Positions 11,519 through 22,401 of a stretch of DNA of 64,000 bases are shown here, one piece after another. Made by a program: the position numbers and the translations under genes. This DNA comes from Phallus indusiatus (taxonomy: Eukaryota; Basidiomycota; Agaricomycetes; Phallales; Phallaceae): NCBI GenBank assembly GCA_027605045.1, contig JAQFWX010000018.1, forward strand, positions 806,001-870,000, given 5' to 3'. Under the pieces are notes generated by a model. That model made no database searches. It was not told the DNA's origin and saw only the letters and a program-made list of their open reading frames with translations. Every line of letters starts with the position of its first letter. Within the stretch, counting starts at the first letter, position 1.

Positions 11519-13335
11519 ATGACAAGCATCATTTCTATTTCAGAGTTCGGTTCTCTGCTACGACGCTGTCTTCCCCCAATTACAAACTCTATAAGTTGTG
11601 CAAACACAGTGAATAGTTGATGCAAAGTTTTAACGAGTCCTGATAGGCATTGCTCATTCTGGCGGCCCCGACTCGACCTGCTTGCTTTATCTTATCAATG
11701 CTTGGCTTAAGACACAGGTTGTGCCTCCTTTTTCTATTATATCGCTCACCGTCGACCATCAACTACAACCTACATCAGCGTTCGTCGCCAAGCAAGCTTC
11801 GAATTATGCTCTGTCACTGGGAATACCGAGTTATATTTTGACTGTTCCGTGGTCCACTCCACCATACCCTCGACGTCCGTCCAATGAAGAGGCATTTGAA
11901 ACTGTTGCCAGACAAGCCAGATACGATATTATGCAATCTGAAATGAGTAAACATGGATCTTCGGTATTGGCTATGGGTCACCATGCTGACGACAATGTGG
12001 AGACCCTTCTCATGCGCATGAATAATCGAGGTGTCCATTCTGGCGAAAATAATACACTGTCTACGTTGAAACCCATTCGACCTCGTAGGCGTGTCGGCAT
12101 GTCCAACGCTGATAAACTGTCTGGAATGCACCAATGGATCATCAGACCTCTACTTTCTGTCTCTAAAGTTTGTTTTTGCATCTCCAACACTTCTTTTAAA
12201 ACTGAATTAGATGTCTCAGTCTCGTATACTTGAAACCTCCGAACGTTGTAAGCTTCCGTATACCCTTGATCAAACAAATTTTCAGCCCGCTATCACGCCA
12301 AGAAACTTTGTTCGACAATGTTTACGAATGCGTTCGGAAACCCGAGAAAAGGTAGGCTGAACCTTTCCTGCTAGAGAATAAACTCAGGATACTTCTTTTC
12401 TCAGATTTTGGTCGATAGTCCTGCCAAATCATCATTTACTGTCGATTCCGTTAATAAATCCATATCAATGCTCGAAGCTATCGCAGGATCATCTACTTGT
12501 GCGGGCCCATTACCAACTCGCTTATATTCAGCAACAGAGTATACTTGGAGATATCTCGACAAAATAGATAACCAGGGTACGTCTTTATATAAACTTTTTT
12601 AGAAGGAGGAATACAGGCTATTATTGATGAATCACAGTCACGACCTTTTTGGAGAAGTCTGCGCGTCTCTCACCATTATCAACACTAAGCATTCCGTGCT
12701 CAATCTCTAAGACTGAACTTGAAATATCCTCTCATATAGTTCGACGAATTTTGCGATATGTTTCACCCAACCCTTGGGGCCATCCTTCCGCAGAAGCATT
12801 CGGTTCCTCTATAAACATTGCTCAAATTTCAAGTTTACTCTGGTCGTCTGAAGAAACAAAGCGGCCGTTTACATTAGGGAGTCAAGTTATCTGGCGACCA
12901 TTCAAATTCAAAGAAGGTCATCATCGTCAGAAAACATCATATTGGATTGCCTCTCGACAACCTCCTATTCTGAGGAACAAAGCTATTAACCCATGCATCG
13001 CAGATGTCACACACTTGTTTAAAACCCACCCGGAAGGGTTCTATTATCTTTGGGATCACAGATTTTTGGTTATAATACGTCCTGCCGTGGCGCCTTCGTA
13101 TGTTCAAGCGCTACTTACTTCGCACGATGACGGACAAGTTGTTATTACACCGCATTCCAAGTGGTTTCTCCCGAGAGTTGAATTTAAATATAGCTCTGAC
13201 AAAGGTAGAGAGAGCATTGTGTTAGGTCAGTGCAGTGATGCACCAGTTACTCCCGTTTCGTTGCAACAGCACATGTCTTTTTACACCCCTGATTGGATTC
13301 GTTTCCAATTTATGCGTGTGCTAGAACCAATATAA
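11519..13335 (+). CDS. tilS: tRNA(Ile)-lysidine synthase (TilS-like PP-loop ATPase)
   Basis: Adenylates and lysidinylates the wobble cytidine of tRNA-Ile(CAU) so that it reads AUA; in a fungus this would most likely act on the mitochondrial tRNA (inference). The PP-loop motif SGGPDS is created by joining a first exon (MTSIISISEFGSLLRRCLPP...) to the exon at about 11646 through a 52-nt intron. Further TilS features are SLTVDHQLQP, NEEAFETVARQARYDIM, the AMGHHADDNVETLLMR block and IRPLLSVSK, then DQTNFQPAITPRNFVRQCL, the region that in TilS carries the D-N/RN-R motif. The C-terminal part (12649-13335) is less conserved. Only about 30 residues precede the PP-loop; they are basic and hydroxylated and could serve as a short mitochondrial presequence. 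Confidence 0.85.
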
Positions 13336-13416
13336 ATGTTTTATATGTATTCAAAATTTGCGTGTAAAATTTAAGTGAATTTGATGCTATGGCTTTCTAG
13401 CTGTAATAGAACCTTT

Positions 13417-14917
13417 TTAGGGGAAAATCGAATAGATGGTCTGATTGCTGCTTACAGTGATCTCTCCACCTCGGTAGCTTCCGCGTTTCTTTTTGTTTTT
13501 CGCCTTTCTGAAACCATCGCCTCGAGTAACAATCAAGTCCTGATTTGCTTTAGCACCGTAATCGTTTGCAGCACCACCCTAATTACAACGTTAGAACCAG
13601 TCAATATTTGGATGTTTTAGTTTACCCTAGCCATGTAAGTGTTGTCTTTTAATCGGTGATCGTGAAATACCACATCCTCCTGTTTTATTCGTTGAAAAGG
13701 CGTATTACTTTTACGTGGCTTTTTGTTGTCGCTTTTAGCGGGCGTATCCTTTCCTTGAGACTTTCCATTTTGTTTTGAATCTTGAGCGGGGGTATTGACG
13801 TCTTCATCTATAGCAGTAATCTTAGCTTGCCCCGAGTCAGATAAGCGGCGCTTTTTCGTGATTTTAACTTCAGACACGACATTTGTTACTGCCGTGGATT
13901 TTTTGCTGACCCTTTTATTTTCAGATGTAGTATCCGATGAGCTTGACTCTTCTTCTGAACTGGTAGCTAAAGAAGAAACAAGGAAGTTAATTCCTTATTA
14001 CGCGCAGTCATGAGGGGAGAACTCACAATCTGAAGAATCGCTGTCGCTCGAAGAGCTTCCTTTGGGCTTCGGGGGCGGGTGAGGTTTCGAGGCAGGAGGC
14101 TTCGAGTTAACTTTCGGTTTTGCTCCTATCCCAGGTTTTCTTTCCGTTTCGGCTGTAAAATTATAAATTCTCAAACAGCAAGCAGCAATTAATGGCGGAT
14201 ATTACATTCCGAGCTCGATTGCGAACTAGAGTCTGAGTCAGACGTTGCACTTGAGGAATTCGTTTTGGACGTGTTACTAAGTTTCCCGTTTGCCTTTGCT
14301 TTTGCCTTTGTTGGGTGCGATGATCTGCCTATTGTAGCAGATTAGATTCGGGAGGATAGGGATTGCATTGAACTAATAAATGCCTTCAGAAGCTGAACTA
14401 GAAGCTTTGGCAAGAGGCTATTAGACCAGAGTTACAGCTGAGGCGAGGATACTTACAAGAACTTGTGTTTGAAGAATCTGTATCCGAAGAATCGCTTTGG
14501 GATGAAGCTATCAAAGGTCAATCAAATATGGGACAGTGAATGGAGTTTATAACTTGCATTCTGAGTCCGAATCGCTATCTTCTCTGTCAAAACAAAAACA
14601 GAGTTAAATACACTAATCAACAACGTGGTTTGGGATTCACGAACGAAGACGAGGTTTCCGCTTGTTGCTTGAACTTCTTTTCCTTCCACGCTTTAACAAT
14701 TTGGTTTAAATCATCCTGTCCTGACTCTTCAGGATTGTCCTTCAAAATGACCACACTGGCCTCTTTTGCTGCCTTTTTGACGGCTGCAGCCGCTTTTGCA
14801 TGAGAATGTTTTTTGAGAAAGTTGTAGATCAAAGCATATGTCGCTAAGAAAAAAAATAATTATAAATGATAATCTCGAAATAAAATCGCGTTTACTTGGT
14901 AACCCTTCCTCGGCCAT
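13417..14917 (-). CDS. SRP40: SRP40/Nopp140-like nucleolar phosphoprotein
   Basis: Nucleolar chaperone of box C/D and H/ACA snoRNPs, acting in ribosome biogenesis and Pol I support. The N-terminus is LisH-like (MAEEGLPTYALIYNFLKKHSH) with AKAAAAVKKAAKEASVVIL following. The centre (about 13680-14500) is low-complexity and acidic or serine-rich with Lys/Pro stretches, broken by several small introns. The C-terminal SRP40_C domain is diagnostic: NTPFQRIKQEDVVFHDHRL, then AANDYGAKANQDLIVTRG and FRKAKNKKKRGSYRGGEI, ending SNQTIYSIFP at a TAA (13417-13419). It converges on the TilS gene and diverges from RIB4 with only 128 bp between the two ATGs. Confidence 0.87.
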
Positions 14918-15045
14918 TCTACTCCTCGAGTTCTTCGAGTTCAGGTCCAGAAGGTGTCAAGTGGTATATATTAAGTATGTTGAGTATATTTAGCGAGGAC
15001 GAAATATAAGCGAGCGCCTATAAGCGCCCGCCCGCTGAATTGACC
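14918..15045. promoter_or_regulatory. Short shared promoter between SRP40 and RIB4
   Basis: Only 128 bp separate the ATG codons of two divergent genes, so both 5' UTRs and core promoters must fit here. A TATATATTAAG-like stretch lies near 14962. Bidirectional control is an inference from spacing. Confidence 0.45.
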
Positions 15046-15700
<655 letters not shown>

Positions 15701-15943
15701 AAGACTCTAAATGTTATTGAAAGTATCAATGCAGTGCATACTATGTAAGTAGTAATCGTACTATTAGTTGTAGTGACTTCATGTAGCCGCATGTAATATG
15801 TAACGCGTGACGTGTAACTATTGGCAGATTCTCCCACAACTAATTACATTAATTACGACATTGAAACCGCTCACTCTTCTTGCTGAAATGCTGTTCGTCT
15901 AAATTCTCGTTTGCCGTTTCGAGTTAATCAAAGCGTTTCGCTC

Positions 15944-17135
15944 ATGAAGAAGAAGGTTCTCTTTAAACCATTCCTCATCTCATATGGTTGTAAAGATCAT
16001 TCCCTTTTTAGGTGCTTTTGATGGGGAAAAGTGGGAGCGGGAAGACGTCGATGCGTTCTGTTATTTTGTATGTACGATCATTGCTACTCTGGTAGACCTA
16101 CTTACCTTTCATTCCCTGATGCATCGCCTTGAACAGCTCAAATAACCCCGCCAACTCCACTTCACGATTAGGTGCCACCATCGACGTGGAGCAGAATCAT
16201 GTACGGTTTCTCGGCGATTTAATACTTAATCTCTGGGACTGTGGTGGTCAAGAGACGTTTATGGATCACTATCTCACCTCGCAACGCTCGACAATTTTCC
16301 GTCAAGTTGGAGTTCTTATATATGTCTTTGATGTCGAGTCGCGCGATAGGGAAATGGATTTGAAATATTACCAGGAATGTCTGCAGTCGCTAAAGACATT
16401 CAGTCCTGATGCCGGCGTGTTCGTTTTGATCCACAAAATGGATCTTGTACGAGGCGATAAAATGACCGTCTTCAATAAAAAGAAGGCAGAATTAGAAGAA
16501 GCTGTGAGTGAGATCCCGGTAATCGTTTTCGGAACCAGCATTTGGGACGAAAGTTTGTACAAGGTAAACACCTCTTTCTCTCATGTCCGTTCAATTCGCC
16601 TGATCTTTATAAGGCATGGTCTCGGATCGTTCATAATCTCATTCCAAACGCACCTGTACTGGCTAAACACTTAACGATATTTGGTGAAGCGTGTAGCGCA
16701 ACGGAAGTTATTCTGTTTGAACGCACGACTTTTCTCGTTATTGCTTCTTCCGCACCCGTTAACCAGTCTAGCACGGACCTATCGTTCGGATACACTTCTA
16801 CGTCAGACAACCTTTCCTCTATGCCAGGAACACGCTATGAAAGAACATCCGAGCTCATTAAAAGCTTTAAGCATTCATGTTCTCGTTCTCGGACGGAGTT
16901 CCAGTCACTTGAAATGGAGCTTATTGGCTATACAGCGGTTCTCGACGAACTAACCCGTAATACATATATCATGGTCATCGTACACGATCCAACAATTGGT
17001 ATACTTTTCGCATGTTTGCTATTTGCCGTTCTGACATTTGACCTAGAAACAGCCGCCATCCGCCTAAATATTGCCCTTGCCCGCCCGAAATTTGAGGAAC
17101 TACAAGCCGGTAGCAACAATAATTCTCGATCTTAA
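15944..17135 (+). CDS. GTR1: Rag GTPase Gtr1 (RagA/B orthologue)
   Basis: Vacuolar Rag GTPase that pairs with Gtr2 and signals amino acid sufficiency to TORC1. The first exon is 12 nt (MKKK, 15944-15955); a 56-nt intron precedes VLLMGKSGSGKTSMRSVIF, the G1 P-loop. Next come RLGATIDVEQNHVRFLGD (switch I), LNLWDCGGQETFMDHYL (G3), VFVLIHKMDLV (G4, HKMD as in Gtr1) and FGTSIWDESLYKAWSRIV (G5). The C-terminal roadblock-like half begins near LTIFGEACSATEVILFERTTFLVIAS. Three introns were placed. It lies 243 bp downstream of RIB4 on the same strand and converges on the VCX1-like gene. Confidence 0.95.
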
Positions 17136-17298
17136 TTTTTGTCTCATTTTATGTTCGCTTTATTATACATTGTTTTTCCAGTAACGGTTGTTCGATAAAA
17201 ACGCGGTATATATTCATATAAACGATAAAAGCGGTAAATTTCATTGATCAGTGATATAAGGCCTGCCCGCGATTTACAAACAGGGCTCATAATTTGGT

Positions 17299-19477
17299 TT
17301 ACGAAACCCAAACTAAACCAATTCAGCAGGTGACTTAGATTTGAAGTTTAAAAACTTACATGTTAACGCGATAACAAGATACAAGGTTATAAGCCTTGAG
17401 TTATGGATTGAGTGAATTGTTTAAAATCTGAGATAGGCGAAGACTCACATTACACCCTCCATGTAATTCGACTTTCCATCCCTGATAATAATAATCAATC
17501 AATGCAGATAAATCTTTCAAGTCACAAGCGTACATAATCAAAAGATTGACCAAGACGACGGACACAAACAGTATTATGGTCTAAGATTGTTAGATCAGTT
17601 CTAAAGCCAGGGTTGAGAATAAAAAACTTACCTCAAAGTCGGAGAAATACAGCGTGAGCTCATGACCAGAACTTTAAAAAAATATTATTGCAATTAGCAA
17701 AAAGCCCCCAATAGGAGAGATACTCACGCCCAGCCAACCAATACCAATAGCGGGACAACAAACAGCGCAATTTGCTGCACGAAGTTATGGAATAAGCAGA
17801 AGGAAACATTGGGGTACTGTTATAGCTTACAATCGAGCTGCCAACACAAATGCCCATGGTAAGTTCGTACTTGTTTTCAATCGCCATCCAGACAGACCTA
17901 TAAAATATTAATCAGAATCATCAATACACATATGAAAAAAAAACATTGTACGTGGTGTGCTCAGCGGCATTTGCTACGAGGGGGATTAATACCATACTGT
18001 TGAATGTGTAAGAAAATAAGAACACCAATTAGCAACTAACAAGTTACCCAATGAACAGTCTGGAAATGTGATAGCGTTCAGCAGTTTCCTCGATCGAAGC
18101 AACCACTATACATGTTAGAAATATCAACAGATCAGAGTTGCACAAGTGAAGAGATTGGAAAAGAATATCGCCTCACGCCAGTCAGCACAAAAAGAAGTGA
18201 TAACAGTAATCAACAATAAGCTTTTACTTAGAGTTAGATACCTAAACAAACAGCAACAAGAAGACTCACGCTGTAGCGGCCGCAAAAGTATTCATGCGAG
18301 TCTCTTTGGTTTCGTCTTCTTCAATACGAGGAACGAACAAATCATGGTGAGTTTTCAGCTATAGCGAAAATTTCAATTATTATACGATCAAAACCATGTT
18401 CCCCTCTTACCTGAAAGAAGAGGTAGGTTCCGTAGACAATTAATAACAATATAGCCGTTCCTCTTGAGATTGTTAATAAACCACTGTCAACATCTTCTGA
18501 CGAGCTAAGAACTTTTCCGAGTGGATTGCCCGTAGATAAACTAGCAGAACGATAAGCAGCTGGGATAACCAATGCTGTATTTGATGTGTTAAACGAGCTA
18601 TAATATAGGATATTAATTTACGTACTTATACAACCCAAAGTCATCAGCTAGACAATAAGTCAGAAGGCTCCATGACAGTAGCTTTTTCACGCACGGATGC
18701 AGAACTATTTAGTATCATGTTAATTTGGCATTTGATGAAAATGGTAGCGAGACTGACGTCTGAGCAGCCCTAGTCCTAAATTCTCCCTGATGTCCGTATA
18801 TCCCTCCGGCCAAAAAGGAGCTACCGAGCACAAGTAGAAGGTTTCCTAAGATCGATCCCAACAACTGGAGTTGACGGTTAGTAACCGTCTTTGATTACAG
18901 TGGTCAACCATACCGAAGTTTGTACTATACGAAGTTCATCTATATGCATTTGTCAGACCTTGTTCTACGATACGAACTAGTAACCGACCTTGTAGAAGAG
19001 CCGCTATACCAACTATAATTTCAATCTAACGGTGAGATTGTGTCAGATCGAATGAAATGTGTGTAGATGAAAGAAGTATGCGAACGGCATTTCCAAAGGT
19101 CGCATTCAAAAGACCAGCTAAAGTTTGACCTAGTTCATCCGACATTGCATCAGTGGATTCACCAATAAGCTAGCATTTTCAAAAGAGAATTTGAGACGTA
19201 TGCAAGTCTGACGGAAGAGAAAGCTTACTTTAGCGAGAGGTATAATAGCCAAGAAGGAGAATGCAAAACGAATGCCGGCATCCCAGCCTGCATAATGAGA
19301 AACGCCAGCCAGTGGAATAAAAATAAGTAGTAGGTTAAAATAAGAGGAGAAGAACAGATTCCTATAAGACTTGACAAATCCAGGTTGACCCTCGGGTTTT
19401 ACACAAGCGAGGACGCGCTGCACGAAAGAATCGGATTGTCCGTTTCCGTTCAGTAATGGAGAACGTTCGTCTGGCAT
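17299..19477 (-). CDS. VCX1: Vacuolar Ca2+/H+ antiporter (Vcx1/CAX type)
   Basis: Tonoplast exchanger that uses the proton gradient to load Ca2+ into the vacuole. The start MPDERSPLLNGNGQS leads into multiple hydrophobic helices. The first CAX signature is visible as SDELGQTLAGLLNATFGNAV followed by EIIVGIAALLQG, then LRIVQTS, LLGSILGNLLLVLGSSFLAGG and IYGHQGEFRT. The second half shows LIPLVANAAEHTTSVWMAIENKYELTMGI (split across exons), CVGSSIQIALFVVPLLVLAG, TIILFVSVVLVNLLIM, DGKSNYMEGVM and a final LYLVIALTFWVS. At least ten short introns are needed. The splice near LVLAG/GHELTLYFSDFE is uncertain because the best donor is not in phase. The last exon gives the stop at 17299-17301. Confidence 0.88.
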
Positions 19478-19733
19478 GACTTGTTTTCCGGATAGTATTG
19501 CAAAAGCCCACGAGGGTCGTTAGTACGCTACGCCTTAGTACTTTAAGTAGTACTTGTGCACTGGTCTTGGCCTTGGATTTTCAGCACAGCCGGTGACGCG
19601 TGACGCGTGACTAGAACCGGCGAACCGGCAATGCAGTGCACTAACGTCATCATACATCACACAGGATTACAAACCACGTCCAAGCTTGGGTGCGCACAGA
19701 CTAGCATTTGCTTTCAATGAGAGTAACAAATAT

Positions 19734-21086
19734 CTATAATTTTCCTTTTATGAAAGTATTTTCATTTTTCATTACCCTCTTCCATTGCTTTACGTCGATA
19801 TGCTCCGACTTACAAGCCTGGCGAAAAATCTCACTCTCAAGAAGAGCTACCCCAATTCTGTTTTCCAGACTAAGCTGCCCAGGTGCGTACAGCTCAAAAT
19901 TCGGAGTGCAGTCATATCCAATCTGGGCCACACGTATCAAAATTTCCCTATATATAATTAGAAAGACAAAGGCAAAAAAATGTTTTCCAAACTTACGAAG
20001 TTAATCCCGTTATCGGCTTCACGCCCTGAGACTCTCGTCCCGTATAAAACGTATGTATTCGAACTGGTCGGTTATGCCGAGAAATGTCCCTAAAAGTGTG
20101 GTAATATTTGGAAGTTTTCAAAGTGTCCTCAGATATGTCCAGGTTCTGAACTTCAGCAGGGAGGTCACTTTTCCCTTGGAGCTGGGGCGATAATACTCCA
20201 GTATTCTCCAACGGTTCTGGCTCACGAACGGGCGAGACGGTCAGGAAGCCATATAGCGGGTGGGAAAATATGCTACGGACTTCCCGGGTATTCAGAAATG
20301 GCTACAGACTTGTATACCCTCAAAAATGTAGACAAAGCCCAACACGCACCTTTAACGACCTATCGAGAACTAATACGACGATCCTGAATTATCATTCAGC
20401 ATGTAATTCAACCAACATGAAACTCAAATGGCTCATACGGTGTCACAAGCATGTCATTGCTAGACAAAAACGGTTCCAATGAACAAAGAAACAATATTTT
20501 GCTCTTATCCAGAGGCAGTCCAATCTAGACAGACAATCATAATTAATTTTGGGCGAAAACCCAAACGCTAGCTTTAAATGGACATACCTCTTCAAATGCT
20601 TCTCTTCTCTGTGCATGAAATATAGCAAATTGCGGTCTCTGGTAGTTTACAAGGGACGTACGGCGGTATTTTCAAGTGAATGGTCGGAGGCTTCTGTCTT
20701 ACCTCCTGGTAACGAAGTGTCTCCGGGATATGATCGTAACTTATCAGAGCGACTTATCAAAGTATTAAGTCATTAAAAGTTGTTGTGTATATTGTGATTC
20801 AGAGACTTTACCGGCTAAGAATGACGTACAAGTCTCCTTCGCGTCCAACGAATAAGGCGACAAGGACTGCCGCGCGTCGTGATCGAGGAAGATGGCCACG
20901 CATTTTCGGGGCATGATACGATGAGAGATTACGAAGACACCTGCCCAAGAAGCGGTTACTTTGATATATTAATATCGTGCTATCATAGACTCAAAACGTT
21001 ATCGTTTCCTTTTTGAAGCGAGCTTTCTCTTCCCAGGGTTTGCTAGGCCGATGAAAATTCCACAAAGACACTCTATTCCTGTTCAT
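19734..21086 (-). CDS. Nudix hydrolase of the coenzyme A diphosphatase (Pcd1/NUDT7-8) type
   Basis: Likely cleaves CoA or oxidised CoA (or oxidised nucleotides) to 4'-phosphopantetheine and 3',5'-ADP. Joined exons give MNRNRVSLWNFHRPSKPWEE..., then CLRNLSSY, LPRSRRAAVLVALFVG and the CoA-type signature RSDKLRSYPGDTSLPGGK. The Nudix helix RREAFEEIGL sits on a 21-nt exon (20588-20608) plus the next exon. Downstream come LFLCSLEPFLSSNDMLVTP, IVVLVLDRSLK, EVRSIFSHPLYGFL, RIHTFY, PITGLTSEILIRVAQIGY and NFELYAPGQLS, all in the order known for fungal Pcd1-like proteins. The exon carrying CLRNLSSY begins at 20940, and a 57-nt intron links it to a first exon starting at ATG 21086. No clear PTS1 is seen (terminus FIKGKL). 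Confidence 0.8.
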
Positions 21087-21205
21087 ATTGAAAGACAGGG
21101 TATGATTATGACGAACAGGAGGAATGTAGCAGTCACTAAGCAGTAAAGGCGAAAGTTTCAGACAAGTTTGAGCTGCTTAGTCATATCTTCTCTTCCCAAT
21201 CCCGC

Positions 21206-22050
21206 CTACAGTTCGTCAGAATTTCCAAGCGAAATAATAGAAGCGTCAAGATAAGAAGTGTCGCCAAATTTCAGCAGTGTTATAGAGTCGTCTTGTAACT
21301 CATAAAGGGTTAAACCAGCATTGGGGCAAGAATGAATATTCGAAAGATTTCTTTCATCATTATTCCTTTCATCGTTCATTCCCCGTGCCTGTATCAGATC
21401 ACGAGTCACGGAGCCTGTTGAAGGTTCACAGGAGAAGACTTGATGGTATTTAGTACTTACTGATAAAGGCTCCATGACTGACTATGAGAACGTTCACAAC
21501 TCCGCCTTGGTTTTCTTCAAAGCGTCGGCCTAGTTCGGGTACCAAAACACCGTCCCAAAAGTCGAGAATTCTCTTTGTGAATGACTCTGTCTTCTCCACT
21601 GTCGCGTCCGAAGCTTTGCTCCTTGACTTACTGTATACCTTGCCTTGAAGTTCGCCCATATGCTTTATGAAAATTAGTCAGCTTCACTGATATTGACGAC
21701 TACTCTTACGCCGATGACTTACCCGTTCCCTCAAGAGCTCAGAAGGATGAATTGGCACGTTTTTATGATACTTTACTACGAGCTGCGCCGTCTATAAAAC
21801 ATTTAATCATCAATGATTTTATATCACTTCTCTTTTCACGCAGCGGATGAATACCACTCACGTCATAGGCTCGTTTCAGATCGCTGGAATATACTAGGTC
21901 AAATTGCACGCATTTCAATGCTTCGCCGACTCTCTGTGCTTGATCGATCCCCACTTGATTTAGAAGTGTATCTAGTTGTCCTTGAATAATTCCGTTGATG
22001 TTCTCATCAGTTTGACCGTGTCGTACTACGTAGATCATAGCATGCGCCAT
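21206..22050 (-). CDS. Histidine phosphatase superfamily (phosphoglycerate mutase-like) protein
   Basis: Phosphohydrolase of the PGAM branch; the substrate cannot be told from sequence. The catalytic motif RHGQT is at residues 10-14 (MIYVVRHGQTDENINGIIQG), followed by LNQVGIDQAQRVGEAL and LVYSSDLKRAYDTA. The second histidine lies in NVLIVSHGAFIS. The middle exon (21450-21659) reads MGELQGK and FWDGVLVPELGRRFE. Three introns are evident. The C-terminal exon (ending GNSDEL) has an NDERN duplication near residue 200. Length is about 230-240 aa. It is about 120 bp from the ATG of the Nudix gene, same strand. Confidence 0.85.
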
Positions 22051-22401
22051 CGTGATATCAAGTAAAGGTAGACGAGGCCGCCCTAAGTTGATAAACTGTG
22101 GTATGCCACGTTTAACCGTTCTGCAAAATCTTTATTTTGTGACCGCCATAGTCATTGATTATTATTATACACTGTTCATTCATCAGCAGGAAAAAACATG
22201 CGATTAGCACAGAGACGAAAATAAATTTGAAACGAAAAGAAGAAAAAAAGAGAACGAGATTGAATTTATAGCAGAATCACGAAGGCATAGACACCGTGAA
22301 CCAACAGTAAGTAAACAAGAAATAAAGGTGGGTGTCGCTTTTCATATTCAGTCATGGCAACGGGAATTATATAAAAGGAAGAAATCATGCATCTTAAGAT
22401 A
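22051..22401. other. Intergenic region between the histidine phosphatase and YTH genes
   Basis: About 350 bp, AT-rich, containing the 5' flank of the phosphatase gene and the long 3' flank of the YTH gene. Nothing else was recognised. Confidence 0.4.
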
